DNA of 64,000 nt from SAR324 cluster bacterium (GCA_028281495.1 JANQJU010000033.1:248001-312000), one strand, 5' to 3'. Counted from the first letter of the stretch, positions 45,668 through 54,713 are shown. The notes: a model not told the origin generated them from the sequence alone. Numbers and translations: made by a program.

Positions 45668-45886
45668 TTAGGAACTCGGCCAATTCAACACACGAGTGAT
45701 ATTCGTGCCACAGGATTGACAAGGTCCGTTGAGCAATAAATAGCCATTATCAACGAGACCTTCGGTAGGAGTGATATGTGTTTGCGATTTGCAATGCGGA
45801 CACTTCAAATCATGCAACAGGTGCTGTTGCTGGGAAGAAATAGAGGACCAGGCAATTCTTGCTTCTTCGGTAAATTGACTCTCCAT
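45668..45886 (-). CDS. Small zinc-ribbon protein
   Basis: 72 aa with AAGGG eight bases before its ATG. Two C-x2-C pairs (KCPHCKSQ and GPCQSCGTN), 29 residues apart, should bind one zinc ion; GYLLLNGPCQSC is typical of a ribbon. It begins 26 bases after cheW on the same strand and is possibly in the cheA-cheW transcript. Function unknown. Confidence 0.65.
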   Translation of the reverse strand: MESQFTEEARIAWSSISSQQQHLLHDLKCPHCKSQTHITPTEGLVDNGYLLLNGPCQSCGTNITRVLNWPSS

Positions 45887-45912
45887 AAACGCCCTTATGG
45901 ATTGGAGTGTGC

Positions 45913-46422
45913 TTAGAGGGATGACAGCAGCACCAATTCTTCGGAGGCAATGATTTTGTCGATATCGATCAGTGTTTTGACCTGCCCTTTGATTTTGGCC
46001 AGTCCGAGGATATAACTCGTATCCAGGGTAGATCCAAAACTTGGAGAAGGAGAAATGACCTCTGAAGAGATATTCAGTACTTCCGCCACACTATCAACGG
46101 CAATACCGATCAAGACAACCCCTTCTTCTCCATGCACTTCCACAACAATGATACAGGTGCGATCATTGTAATCTTCGAACGAGAACCCAAATTTCGCTCG
46201 CAGATCGAGAATTGGAATCACTTTTCCCCTTAGGTTGATCACCCCTTGTACAAACTCTGGGGTCCGGGGAATTCGTGTCAATTCCATCATCCCCCCAATG
46301 ATTTCTTTCACCTTTAGAATCTCAATTCCAAACTCTTCTTCTTCGATTTGGAATAGCAGAAATTTTCCTTGGCGATTGGTCACGTATTCGGAAAGATGAG
46401 AAGAACTGCTACTGGTTGTCAT
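45913..46422 (-). CDS. cheW: Chemotaxis coupling protein CheW
   Basis: Adaptor of 169 aa that links CheA to chemoreceptors at the inner membrane. A single CheW SH3-like domain from about residue 18: FLLFQIEEEEFGIEILKVKEIIG, TRIPRTPEFVQGVINLRGKVIPILDLRAKFGF (the family motif) and GIAVDSVAEVLNI. A short Ser-rich start precedes it. It lies 75 bp after the cheA stop on the same strand. No receptor, cheR, cheB or cheY is adjacent. Confidence 0.95.
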   Translation of the reverse strand: MTTSSSSSHLSEYVTNRQGKFLLFQIEEEEFGIEILKVKEIIGGMMELTRIPRTPEFVQGVINLRGKVIPILDLRAKFGFSFEDYNDRTCIIVVEVHGEEGVVLIGIAVDSVAEVLNISSEVISPSPSFGSTLDTSYILGLAKIKGQVKTLIDIDKIIASEELVLLSSL

Positions 46423-46497
46423 AGGTACTCTTTATCGTGAAAGTTAAATGAAAATAAAACAAGTTTTTAAAACGAAAATCAAATGAAAACTTGAATA

Positions 46498-49400
46498 TCA
46501 GATCAATGATGTCAAATGCCCTACATCTAAAATCAGGGCAACTTGGCCATCTCCCAAAATAGAACATCCGGCAATTTCTTTTAACGATTTGAACTTTTCG
46601 CCTAAGCTTTTGATCACCACCTCTTGTTTTCCCAGGAGTTGGTCCACAACCAATCCACATCGACGGTTCTCATGCTCCAATACCACCACGATCCCCTCCC
46701 ACGGATTGACATGCTCTGCATTGAGATTGAACCGTTCGTCCAAACGCAGCAAGGGTAGAATTTCACTGCGCAACAGAAGAGTTTCTCCTGTGCCTTGAAC
46801 TTTTTGATATTGCTCCGTAGTTGGCTGAAGCGACTCGCGCACCGACAAGGTCGGAAGGATGAAAGTTTCTTCACCAATGCGTACGACCATCCCATCAATG
46901 ATTGCCAACGTGAGCGGCAAATAGATCAGGAAGGTCGAACCTTTTCCGTTTTCAGAATGAATCTCGATACGTCCACGGAGGGATTCGATAGTGGAACGAA
47001 CCACATCCATGCCAACACCTCGTCCGGAAACATCCGTCACTTGATCCGCTGTGGAAAAACCAGGGTGAAAGATCAGCCCCCATACTTCAGAATCCGCAAT
47101 GGGTTTGTCTGGAGAAATCAACCCTTTTTCGGTGGCTTTTTTTCGGATCTTTTCGGTGGCCATTCCCCCCCCATCATCTGAGATCTCAATGACTAGATTC
47201 CCCCCTTGATGGCGGGCGGCTAGATGGATGGTACCATGTTCTGGTTTTCCAGCCGCTTTGCGGGCTTCTGGAGGTTCGATCCCATGGTCGCAGGAGTTAC
47301 GAATCATGTGCACCAAAGGATCATACAAGGTTTCCACCATACTTCGGTCGATTTCAGTTTGTTCTCCACTCACTCGCAGGTTGATCTTTTTACCAATCTT
47401 GTTCGAAACGTCCCGCACCAACCGATACATCTTTTTAAAAGTCATATCGATGGGCACCATCCGCATGCTCATTGCTGTATTCTGCAAAGCACTCGTGGTG
47501 CGCTTGAGTTGCAGCAAATTACGTTGCAGCCGTTGATCCGATTTTTGAAGCAAATCATGCTGAATCACCATGTTTTGAGCAATGAGCAGCTCTCCCACCA
47601 TATCGATCAATTGATCCAGTTTGATGGTATCCACTCTCACTGCGGCACTCGTCTTTTGCGATTTGGTAGGCTGACGTTGGGTCGCATTTGAGCTTGCCGG
47701 AGTTGCCGGAGCTGCCGGAGTTGCTGGGGCCATTGTAGGGGCAGAGGCTGGAACCGCTGGAGCCGGAGCGGCTGAGGCAGCCACTGTTGAAGAAACCGTT
47801 GTTGAAGCTGGCGACTCAGCAACTGTCGAAGGAGCTGCCGCTTGTGGTGCTAACTCGGGTTCACCCACTGCCGCTGATTGCGAAGCAGTAGGCATTTCCC
47901 CTGAGGTTGCCGGAACGGATTGCCCTTGGAATTCCCGAATACGCGCAATTAACGCCTGATGGATCGGAAGCAGTTCGGGTGGGACAAAATGGCCTTGTGC
48001 TTCCTCACACGCATTCACCAATTTTTGGAGCAAATCGATGGTGTCGAGAACGATTTCTGTCAAAGCATCGGTAACTTTCAGAATACCAGAACGCACGTCC
48101 TGCAACGCATTTTCCAGGTCGTGACAAATATCAGCAATCGAATGCAAATGGAGAAAACCAGAAACCCCTTTGAGCGTGTGGAACAAGCGGAAGAGTTCAT
48201 TGATGATTTCTGGGTTGTCTGGTTCGTTTTCCAATTCCATTGCTTTGAGTTCCGAAGAGGCCAAATTTTCTTTTGCTTCTTGAGTGAACTCCATCAAAAA
48301 CTGTAAGTCCACTTCAATTGCGGCTTCCGGGTTGACGGTGATAGTTTTTTGTACCGCTTCTGAAGACTCGCTCGACGCCGTCGGCTTGGAGTCAGGTGGG
48401 GACACGGAATCTGTGGGGGGTTCTGGAGCCGATAGTTCTGGAGCCGATGTTTTCGCTTCCGGTGTCGGTGTGCTTTCAGCAGAACCGTCTTGAGCCAAAT
48501 CTGCTTCGCTCAGTCCCAATTCAGCTAAGAGATCGGCTGTAGCGTGAATCGCGCCATCGCCGCCTGGTGCAGCACTTGTACCCGATTCGGGCGTTCCAGC
48601 TTCAGGAGCGCTGGATTCGGGCGTTCCGGTTTCGGGCGTTCCGGCTTCAGGCGCGCTGGATTCTGGGGTTGATGGGGAAGCCTCTGCCGATTCGCTATTT
48701 TCTGCCACGTTTTGCGGATCTGTACTTTCCGCTCCATCAGCAGGTCCCATTTCAATCACGAGTGATTCCGCCGAAATCCCTAATTCTTCAAGCAAATCCG
48801 ATGAAGCATGAATCGCGGTACCTTCACCTGATGATAATTCGGAAGCGGCTTGTGTTTCGGAAGCGGCTTGTGTTTCGGAAGCGGCTTGTGTTTCGGAAGC
48901 GGCAGGGGTTTCAGAAACTTCTGTCTGGGGGGGGTCTGTAGCTGTTGTGTCAACCGTTTCAGCTGTGTCATTCGCATCCGCAGCAGCAATGTCAGATTCG
49001 GAAATTCCAAATTCTGCAAGTAAATCGGCGGGAGCTTGAATCGCGACAGCGGCTGCTTCACTCGGCACTTCCTCTGCTTCCGAGGAGACTTCTACCGACA
49101 CTTCGGGTGGAGCAGCGGGGGCCATAGGATCCGGCTGGGAAGCTGAGCTCTCTTCAGGACTAGGAGCCGAGTCAAAACCCAATTCGGCAAGTAATTGGTC
49201 AACATCGCTTTGATCTTGGCGAAGGCCAGAAGTTTGCCGAAGCGGACCCTGTAGTTCTTCTTCTTGCGTTGCAATGGATTTTTTAAACTTCTTTAAAAGC
49301 TCCACCAACTCTCCTTCCAAATTGTTGGCGAGTTTGATCACTTTCCCAATGAGTTGGCCTGTCAGATCTTGGTAATTCTGGGCAAGTAAAATATCGGTCA

Positions 49401-49947
49401 ACACGGCCTGGTGATCCGCATCTTTGGTCCCAGCCTCTTGCAGATAGGATTGAGCTGCTTGGATCGCTTTCTTGTGATCTTCCATAGAATCCGACTTCAA
49501 AGCTTCTTCTAGCTGCTGCTCAGTATTTCCTCGTTTGACCGCAAGATCATCCAACGAATTGAGCAAGTTCTCTGTCAAATCCATTGTTTTATTGGCTGCT
49601 TCTTCAGTCATCTCCACAATGTGTTGCAACTGATCGGCAGCAGATCCCATGTCAAATTGAGCCAATCCTTCCAGTTTGCTGGAAAGATCTCCTTGCATTT
49701 GTAACTTTTGATCATAGAAGCGTCGAACCAAGCGTCCCAACTCTTCAAACAGTGGGCGTTGTTGGAAACGCCCCTCCATTTCTCCTTGCAGTTGAGTCAG
49801 TTCCTCTTCATCGGCATTGACCACTTGATCCATCAACTGCTGAAATTCCTGAACCAGCGTGGAGGTCACTCTATATAGCTCACTATCGGATTCAAGACCG
49901 TCAAGAAGATTGGTTAAAGACTGAATCTGGTTGGTATCGATGCTCAT
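46498..49947 (-). CDS. cheA: CheZ-CheA fusion: chemotaxis histidine kinase with N-terminal CheZ phosphatase domain
   Basis: 1149 aa, far longer than ordinary CheA (about 650). Residues 1-258 are a whole CheZ: helical core with NYQDLTGQ carrying Asp194 and Gln198 at the catalytic positions, and the CheY-docking tail QSDVDQLLAELGF (ending Phe258). An acidic linker (259-540) repeats tail-like DLL motifs at Asp308, Asp384 and Asp472. HPt follows with phospho-His590 (LFRLFHTLKG). An Ala/Pro/Thr-rich linker (about 669-765) stands where the CheY-binding P2 domain usually sits. Then dimerisation (VRVDTIKLDQLIDMVGELL), ATPase with Asn884 (RNSCDHGIE), DDGGGM and GRGVGMDVV, and the CheW-like regulatory domain to the end. 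AGAGGGATT precedes the ATG. cheW follows. Kinase and phosphatase would be physically linked. Confidence 0.9.
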   Translation of the reverse strand: MSIDTNQIQSLTNLLDGLESDSELYRVTSTLVQEFQQLMDQVVNADEEELTQLQGEMEGRFQQRPLFEELGRLVRRFYDQKLQMQGDLSSKLEGLAQFDMGSAADQLQHIVEMTEEAANKTMDLTENLLNSLDDLAVKRGNTEQQLEEALKSDSMEDHKKAIQAAQSYLQEAGTKDADHQAVLTDILLAQNYQDLTGQLIGKVIKLANNLEGELVELLKKFKKSIATQEEELQGPLRQTSGLRQDQSDVDQLLAELGFDSAPSPEESSASQPDPMAPAAPPEVSVEVSSEAEEVPSEAAAVAIQAPADLLAEFGISESDIAAADANDTAETVDTTATDPPQTEVSETPAASETQAASETQAASETQAASELSSGEGTAIHASSDLLEELGISAESLVIEMGPADGAESTDPQNVAENSESAEASPSTPESSAPEAGTPETGTPESSAPEAGTPESGTSAAPGGDGAIHATADLLAELGLSEADLAQDGSAESTPTPEAKTSAPELSAPEPPTDSVSPPDSKPTASSESSEAVQKTITVNPEAAIEVDLQFLMEFTQEAKENLASSELKAMELENEPDNPEIINELFRLFHTLKGVSGFLHLHSIADICHDLENALQDVRSGILKVTDALTEIVLDTIDLLQKLVNACEEAQGHFVPPELLPIHQALIARIREFQGQSVPATSGEMPTASQSAAVGEPELAPQAAAPSTVAESPASTTVSSTVAASAAPAPAVPASAPTMAPATPAAPATPASSNATQRQPTKSQKTSAAVRVDTIKLDQLIDMVGELLIAQNMVIQHDLLQKSDQRLQRNLLQLKRTTSALQNTAMSMRMVPIDMTFKKMYRLVRDVSNKIGKKINLRVSGEQTEIDRSMVETLYDPLVHMIRNSCDHGIEPPEARKAAGKPEHGTIHLAARHQGGNLVIEISDDGGGMATEKIRKKATEKGLISPDKPIADSEVWGLIFHPGFSTADQVTDVSGRGVGMDVVRSTIESLRGRIEIHSENGKGSTFLIYLPLTLAIIDGMVVRIGEETFILPTLSVRESLQPTTEQYQKVQGTGETLLLRSEILPLLRLDERFNLNAEHVNPWEGIVVVLEHENRRCGLVVDQLLGKQEVVIKSLGEKFKSLKEIAGCSILGDGQVALILDVGHLTSLI
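48841..48912 (-). repeat. In-frame 18-bp tandem repeat in the CheA linker
   Basis: GGAAGCGGCTTGTGTTTC at 48841, 48859 and 48877 (identical) and a diverged fourth at 48895. Read on the minus strand it encodes A-S-E-T-Q-A repeats between the second and third DLL motifs of the linker. Confidence 0.93.
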
Positions 49948-50676
49948 AATCCCTCTGGAAGGAAGTCAGGTTGGTAATAAACACAAAGGAAAGGCATTAG
50001 TATCTTCACACATCGAGGATTACTATGTTTTCTATTGCCGCTCAAGTTTTTCATCGAACTGCCGATACAGGAATCAAGCGGAATTGGAGAAGAAAAATTC
50101 AATTCCATTCAAGTTTTCAAGAAAGCTGCCGATAATAAAACTAACCCCATTGTGGAACGATCTTAGACCTTCGCACCAGCGGTTTTTCCATTTGCTCTGC
50201 CCTCGTTCGACAAGACAGGAATGGAGGGTGGCAAACTAATAGAAGGAATCTACCCACAATACGATCTTTGAATTAATATTTTGGTATTTCTGACAGATGA
50301 AAGTCCAGGTTGATAGTGTATCCACCTTCATATCCGGATTCGAAATGGAATTTCCCTCACGGTTCTCTTGTAAGAGTCGTCCGTCAGCACCCTCTCATGC
50401 CCAAAACCGCTTTGGGTCAAGACGGTTGAATCCATTGCAATGGCTTCATCCATGATGAAGCATTCTGTTTCAATCACTAGAAATCTGGTGAAGGCTTTAG
50501 CGGAAATACACAATAACCAAATTTGGATCTAATTGATATCCATAGTTTTAACATAGGCCTGAGATTGGTGAGATCAACTCTATTTCTCAAGCCTATGGTT
50601 AGAAAACTTGTCCTCAGTTGGAATGCTGGTAAGGCGTTCCTATTTTTCAATCTTTTTTCACCATCGGGAGGTGATT
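49948..50676. other. Gene-poor region upstream of cheA
   Basis: 729 bp with no gene I can support. It must hold the cheA promoter (reading left) and that of the small lipoprotein (reading right). A perfect 8-bp inverted repeat, GCTTCATC-CAT-GATGAAGC, lies at 50443-50461. A 61-codon minus-strand frame at 50328-50513 starts with GTG, has no ribosome site and matches nothing I know. No tRNA or riboswitch fold was apparent. Confidence 0.55.
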
Positions 50677-50880
50677 ATGAAACGGACTCGAAAAACCCTC
50701 GTACTTGTATCAGCAACCTTGTTACTCGGCTCTATTGCACTCACCGGATGCAGTTCCAGCACGGCCGGAAGTGGAAAACGAAGCGCAAATATTTCAAACT
50801 ACTGCACTCCTGGAGCAACGCTGGCTTCCTGTATGATCCGAGATACCTATCGCAACACGGTCAATCTGTTTCCTTGGTAA
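50677..50880 (+). CDS. Small lipoprotein
   Basis: 67 aa with GGGAGGTGATT before the ATG, a strong start. Residues 1-24 form a lipoprotein signal (KRTRK, hydrophobic stretch, lipobox IALTGC). The mature part is only about 43 residues, Ser/Gly-rich and then with two more Cys (NYCTPG and ASCMIRD) that could form a disulfide. No family recognised. A longer overlapping frame (50523-51092) lacks such a start and is not called. Confidence 0.75.
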   Translation: MKRTRKTLVLVSATLLLGSIALTGCSSSTAGSGKRSANISNYCTPGATLASCMIRDTYRNTVNLFPW

Positions 50881-51114
50881 ACAGAAAAAGGCTGAAACAG
50901 AAAAGAACTGAAGTATATTGTTCTTTGCTAGGTGGCAGCAAAAGTCAGGAGCAAATCTGTGTCCTATTCAGTATTCTTTTGGATCGCAGACAAGGCACGG
51001 TTGCCATCCGTATTCTTATCCGGCGAAATGACCGGGAAGGCCAAACTGTTCCTTATATTTTATCTGGTATTCGGTTGTATGGCAGGAAGTAGGAGATTGT
51101 CGCCCACCCTCTGT

Positions 51115-51194
51115 CTCGTGTTCTATTGCACGAGTTGTAGGGCGAGTAATACGAGGTCACAATCGGCTATCTAGCTCGTGTTCCATTGCACGAG
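51115..51194. repeat. Hairpin repeat, two copies 60 bp apart
   Basis: CTCGTGTTCTATTGCACGAG at 51115-51134 and CTCGTGTTCCATTGCACGAG at 51175-51194. Each is a 6-bp stem with an 8-base loop, and the loop change is neutral to pairing. Only two copies and no spacer pattern, so not a CRISPR array. Confidence 0.8.
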
Positions 51195-51230
51195 TTTTCG
51201 AGCAGAATGCCTGGGACTGTGTCCCATGTG

Positions 51231-51266
51231 CTATCTCGTATTCTATCTCGTATTCTATCTCGTGTT
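51231..51266. repeat. 12-bp tandem repeat, three copies
   Basis: CTATCTCGTATT at 51231 and 51243, then CTATCTCGTGTT at 51255. Confidence 0.88.
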
Positions 51267-51648
51267 TCATCCTATGTGCCATCCTATTTCAGGCTATATA
51301 GGGTTGTAATTCGAGGTCTGTCTGATGTTCTGTTGTATAGCAGGAAGCATCAGATCGTATGGCTTAGTCTATCCGCTATTCAACCCGGAGATACAGGTTA
51401 ACGAATTTTTATTTAGCAAACATACTTGCAGAAGAAACTTGCACCCTAGAAAACCGTCGTGAAGGAGGCTGCTTCACCGTGCCTTATTGTGCACAAAAGC
51501 GCTGATTTACTAGAAGCGAAGTGGCCTGTTATGTTCGCCCAATGCGGCAAGAAGGGTGGGGTATGCTGTGCAGGGAAAGTACTTTCTATTTACAGGTGGT
51601 GAGTATAAACTATGAAACAGATTCCTTCATTGGACAATAGAGGTCACT

Positions 51649-52059
51649 ATGACATTTCAGCATTGCCGACGAATATTGATTGTCAGTCTGTTCATGTGTT
51701 TAATGCCGGTAACCCTCCTCATCGGGCAGCCTAAGCCTATTGATAGTGTGAACAATCTGTTCACTGTTTGGGTGAAGCTTTCTTTGATTGGGTATTCCCA
51801 GTCAGAAATCGAAACGGCTTTGGACCATGTGGATACCAAGCAATTGGACCGGGTGAAACATCGGGTGCGCTTGAACGTGATCAAAAATTTGAAGCGCATG
51901 AACATCGATTATGAGATTGACAACAGCACCACGCCCATTGATCTGCGACTTGTCATAGAGAAGATTCGCACTGAAGTCCGTTTCGCGGGCTTAGAAAATG
52001 ATCGACACTTACGGAATATGATTCGGCGAGAATTTGGTGTTCCGTTGAGGAGAATATGA
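51649..52059 (+). CDS. Hypothetical exported protein
   Basis: 136 aa with AGAGGTCACT before the ATG. Residues 1-26 look like a signal peptide (ILIVSLFMCLMPVTLLIGQ). The mature part is charged and helical (VWVKLSLIGYSQSEIETALDHVDTKQLDRVKHRV). It overlaps the next gene by four bases (ATGA), so the two are translationally coupled and probably act together in the envelope. No known family. Confidence 0.6.
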   Translation: MTFQHCRRILIVSLFMCLMPVTLLIGQPKPIDSVNNLFTVWVKLSLIGYSQSEIETALDHVDTKQLDRVKHRVRLNVIKNLKRMNIDYEIDNSTTPIDLRLVIEKIRTEVRFAGLENDRHLRNMIRREFGVPLRRI

Positions 52060-53327
52060 CCTCCCCTTCTGTTTGGCGGGCGGTCACGCTCGTCAGTGTG
52101 CTGACCTTATGGACTCATTCCAGTGTTGCCGTAGAACTGGAAGACTTTGCTGGAGGCGTCAGCAACACCCGTGTTACCAGCAATCCAGCCTCAGTGGGTC
52201 TGATTGATCGATTGCACCTGCAATACAATTGGACCTCTTATCAAAGTGGAAATGTACTCCCAGCCTTCCTCGACCGAGGAAAGGTATTTGGCCAAGATGC
52301 CGACCCCTTCGTTGTCAGTTCTGACAATGACACCGCCCCTCTTGTAGAATTGGCTGAGCAAGTCGAATCCATTGAATACTCTCGTGGCAGAGTGGCAGGA
52401 TTCACGACCACCTTTGTACTGCCTTTCGATTTTGCATCATTTGGAGCTTCCGTTACCTTTCAGCATGAACGCTACGAGAATGGGCGGTATCTCGATTTCG
52501 AAGACAATCGGATATCAACCGACCGTGAAGGACCCGAAGCTGAAGAAATCAACACCGGTTCTCTAGCCTTTCTGGTTGGTGTGCCATTTCAACAGTTCAC
52601 CGTTGGAGCCAAACTCACTCGTCAAACCATCGTACATAGCGTCGTCGATCTCGATCCTTCGTTTTTTGCGGCAACCGACAACCTCACGTTGACAACCGAC
52701 CTTTTGAATGCCTTCAAGATTTCTGGAAACACTACCTACAATATTCCGGAATACGGCATTTCTATTCCTAATTTGTTCAACTTCTTTGATATTGGGGTGG
52801 TGTATCGTCCCAAAGTGACAGGAGTGATGCGTTTGGATCTCGATTCCGCAGCCCTTGGTTTGACCTTCGATGATTTCGAATTTGAAGACCCTCAAATGTT
52901 GCTGCTTGGTGTGGGTTACACATTGGAACTTGGCAATTCCGGTCTCCAATTCTTAGGCGATACTGGCAGTATTGGGGCATCCGACAATACGGCATTGGGC
53001 GGACCCGCTACAGGAGGCAGTATCAACGGTGGGCTGATACGCTACGCCCTTCCGCCTTATATTGACATCAGCTATGGTTCCCAAACTCGTCAATTTTTCA
53101 CATTCCGGATGCAAACAGAAACAATAGGCGTTCAGTTCCCTTTCTTAGAGGGATTCAATCTCAAGTTCGGATTGCAAACCCTTCGCATTTTCGACGAAGA
53201 CGATAAAGCCTTGGTGTCGGTCACCTATGGAAAATTCTCCTTCAACCTCCAATTCGGCGATGCTGCGCGTCGTGCTCTCATTGTTCCTCCAAAAACCAAG
53301 CGCATCCGATTCATCGACCGTTTATGA
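52056..53327 (+). CDS. Hypothetical outer-membrane beta-barrel protein
   Basis: 423 aa with a signal peptide (VTLVSVLTLWTHSSVAVE). The N-terminal part (SNTRVTSNPASVGLIDRLHLQYNW) recalls the PorV/FadL-like opening, where Asn-Pro-Ala-Ser marks the plug or first strand. Many amphipathic strands follow, and the chain ends with basic residues (KTKRIRFIDRL) rather than Phe. Likely an outer-membrane protein; transport substrate unknown. Second gene of a two-gene operon with the exported protein upstream. Confidence 0.6.
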   Translation: MTSPSVWRAVTLVSVLTLWTHSSVAVELEDFAGGVSNTRVTSNPASVGLIDRLHLQYNWTSYQSGNVLPAFLDRGKVFGQDADPFVVSSDNDTAPLVELAEQVESIEYSRGRVAGFTTTFVLPFDFASFGASVTFQHERYENGRYLDFEDNRISTDREGPEAEEINTGSLAFLVGVPFQQFTVGAKLTRQTIVHSVVDLDPSFFAATDNLTLTTDLLNAFKISGNTTYNIPEYGISIPNLFNFFDIGVVYRPKVTGVMRLDLDSAALGLTFDDFEFEDPQMLLLGVGYTLELGNSGLQFLGDTGSIGASDNTALGGPATGGSINGGLIRYALPPYIDISYGSQTRQFFTFRMQTETIGVQFPFLEGFNLKFGLQTLRIFDEDDKALVSVTYGKFSFNLQFGDAARRALIVPPKTKRIRFIDRL

Positions 53328-53672
53328 TTCCCCACTATCGTGCATTTTCAAACGAGCTAGAATCACAGAAAAGGCAGCCTCCCTCAAAATCGTGCATTTT
53401 CGGTCATGTAGCGTGAAGCCTCCTCAAAAAGCTTTCACTTTCTTTCATTTCCGTTGAAACACTCCTAACACTTCAAAAATAACTCATTGAAATTACTTTA
53501 CCTTCTCTTTGGTCCAGTTCTCGCAGATGAGTATTCAAGCTGTCAAAATGCATGGCCCTGCCGAGAAATTATCCAATGCTAATATTTCACTTATCGTTTC
53601 TTTACATCCCCCCTTGATGCTGTATAAGCTGCTCTGGAGTTAATTCGTTCCCTTTCAAAAATAGGAGAAGTT
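53328..53672. other. Intergenic region upstream of the egt cluster
   Basis: 345 bp with no supported gene. A 13-bp phrase ATCGTGCATTTTC occurs twice, near 53338 and 53391. TAGGAGAAG before 53673 is the egtD ribosome site. I cannot assign promoter boxes with confidence. Confidence 0.55.
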
Positions 53673-54701
53673 ATGCCTGGAATGTACAAGATCCTCGACC
53701 ATCAAACATTGCAAACCGACCACACTGGCAAACGAGAGTTTGCCTTAGATGTCTTGATTGGTTTGTCGAAATCCCCTAAAGCCTTACGCTCTAAATACTT
53801 TTATGATGATGAAGGAAGCCGCTTGTTCCAAAACATCATGGAATTGCCAGAATATTATCCCACTCAATGCGAATTTGAGATTTTCGAAACCCACCATGAA
53901 CGGCTTTCCCAAATTTTCAATGGAGATGCCTTTAATCTAGTAGAGCTGGGTCCGGGCGATGGGGTCAAAACGAAGGTATTGCTCGATTCATTCATCAACG
54001 AAGGGTTGGATTTTCACTACAACCCCATTGATATTTCCGAAGCAGCTATGCGCGGTCTGGTCGAATCATTAAAAGTTCAATACCCTAATGTCCAGGTGAA
54101 GGGGCTGGTGGCTGATTACTTCGATGGTGTTGCTTGGTTGGCACAACAAAACAAGCGTCGTAATTTTGTGCTGTTCTTGGGCGCGAATATTGGGAATTTC
54201 GATTATGTTCGCTGCCGAGCTTTTTTGTACAGCTTATGGAACTCGTTGAATCACAACGACTATGTACTGATCGGCTTTGACCTCAAGAAAGATGTAGATA
54301 TTTTACTCAAAGCTTACAATGACTCCCAAGGGGTGACGGGCCAGTTCAACTTAAATTTACTGCGGCGCATCAACCATGAATTAGGCGGGAATTTCAATCT
54401 AAAGAAATTTCAGCATTACGGCAATTACAACGCTTTCAACGGGGCCATGGAAAGCTACCTGATCAGTCGAGAGCAACAAACTGTGTATATTGAAGAATTG
54501 CAGCAAGCCTTCGAGTTTCGTGCATGGGAAGCGGTGAATACTGAGTTTTCTTTCAAATACTTAGAATCGGAAATTGAGAATCTCGCCCGGGAAACCAGCT
54601 TCGTGATCGAAAAGCAATTTTTCGATTCTCGTCATTATTTCGTCGATTCCTTGTGGCGTGTGGAAAAATTCCATGCGGAAGGCCCCATGCCTAAAGCATA
54701 A
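53673..54701 (+). CDS. egtD: L-histidine N-alpha-methyltransferase EgtD
   Basis: Trimethylates histidine to hercynine using SAM, the first step of ergothioneine synthesis. 342 aa, normal length (about 320). Start site TAGGAGAAG. Family hallmarks: SKYFYDDEGSRLFQNIMELPEYYPTQCE at the N-terminus, SAM motif LVELGPGDGVKTKVLL, LFLGANIGNF, and the C-terminal HYFVDSLW. First gene of an egtD, egtE-like, egtB unit; the next gene starts 12 bases downstream. Confidence 0.93.
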   Translation: MPGMYKILDHQTLQTDHTGKREFALDVLIGLSKSPKALRSKYFYDDEGSRLFQNIMELPEYYPTQCEFEIFETHHERLSQIFNGDAFNLVELGPGDGVKTKVLLDSFINEGLDFHYNPIDISEAAMRGLVESLKVQYPNVQVKGLVADYFDGVAWLAQQNKRRNFVLFLGANIGNFDYVRCRAFLYSLWNSLNHNDYVLIGFDLKKDVDILLKAYNDSQGVTGQFNLNLLRRINHELGGNFNLKKFQHYGNYNAFNGAMESYLISREQQTVYIEELQQAFEFRAWEAVNTEFSFKYLESEIENLARETSFVIEKQFFDSRHYFVDSLWRVEKFHAEGPMPKA

Positions 54702-54713
54702 TCCGGGGGACTG

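Larger units (their letters stand above)
50881..51648. other. Repeat-rich non-coding region
   Basis: 768 bp without a supported gene. It carries two hairpin repeats (51115, 51175), a 12-bp tandem array (51231) and a loosely repeated TGTTGTATAGCAGGAAG-type phrase near 51075 and 51330. An 80-codon frame at 50932-51174 has no ribosome site and is broken by the hairpin repeats' pattern, so I leave it out. Confidence 0.55.

Noticed and set aside
50328..50513. A 61-codon minus-strand frame between cheA and the small lipoprotein
   Set aside because: GTG start, no ribosome site, no recognisable pattern.
50523..51092. A 189-codon plus frame overlapping the small lipoprotein
   Set aside because: Different frame from the lipoprotein with its strong start and lipobox; Lys/Arg-rich, unstructured composition and no ribosome site.
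51115..51194. Two 20-bp hairpin repeats considered as a CRISPR array
   Set aside because: Only two copies, 60 bp apart, and no cas genes.
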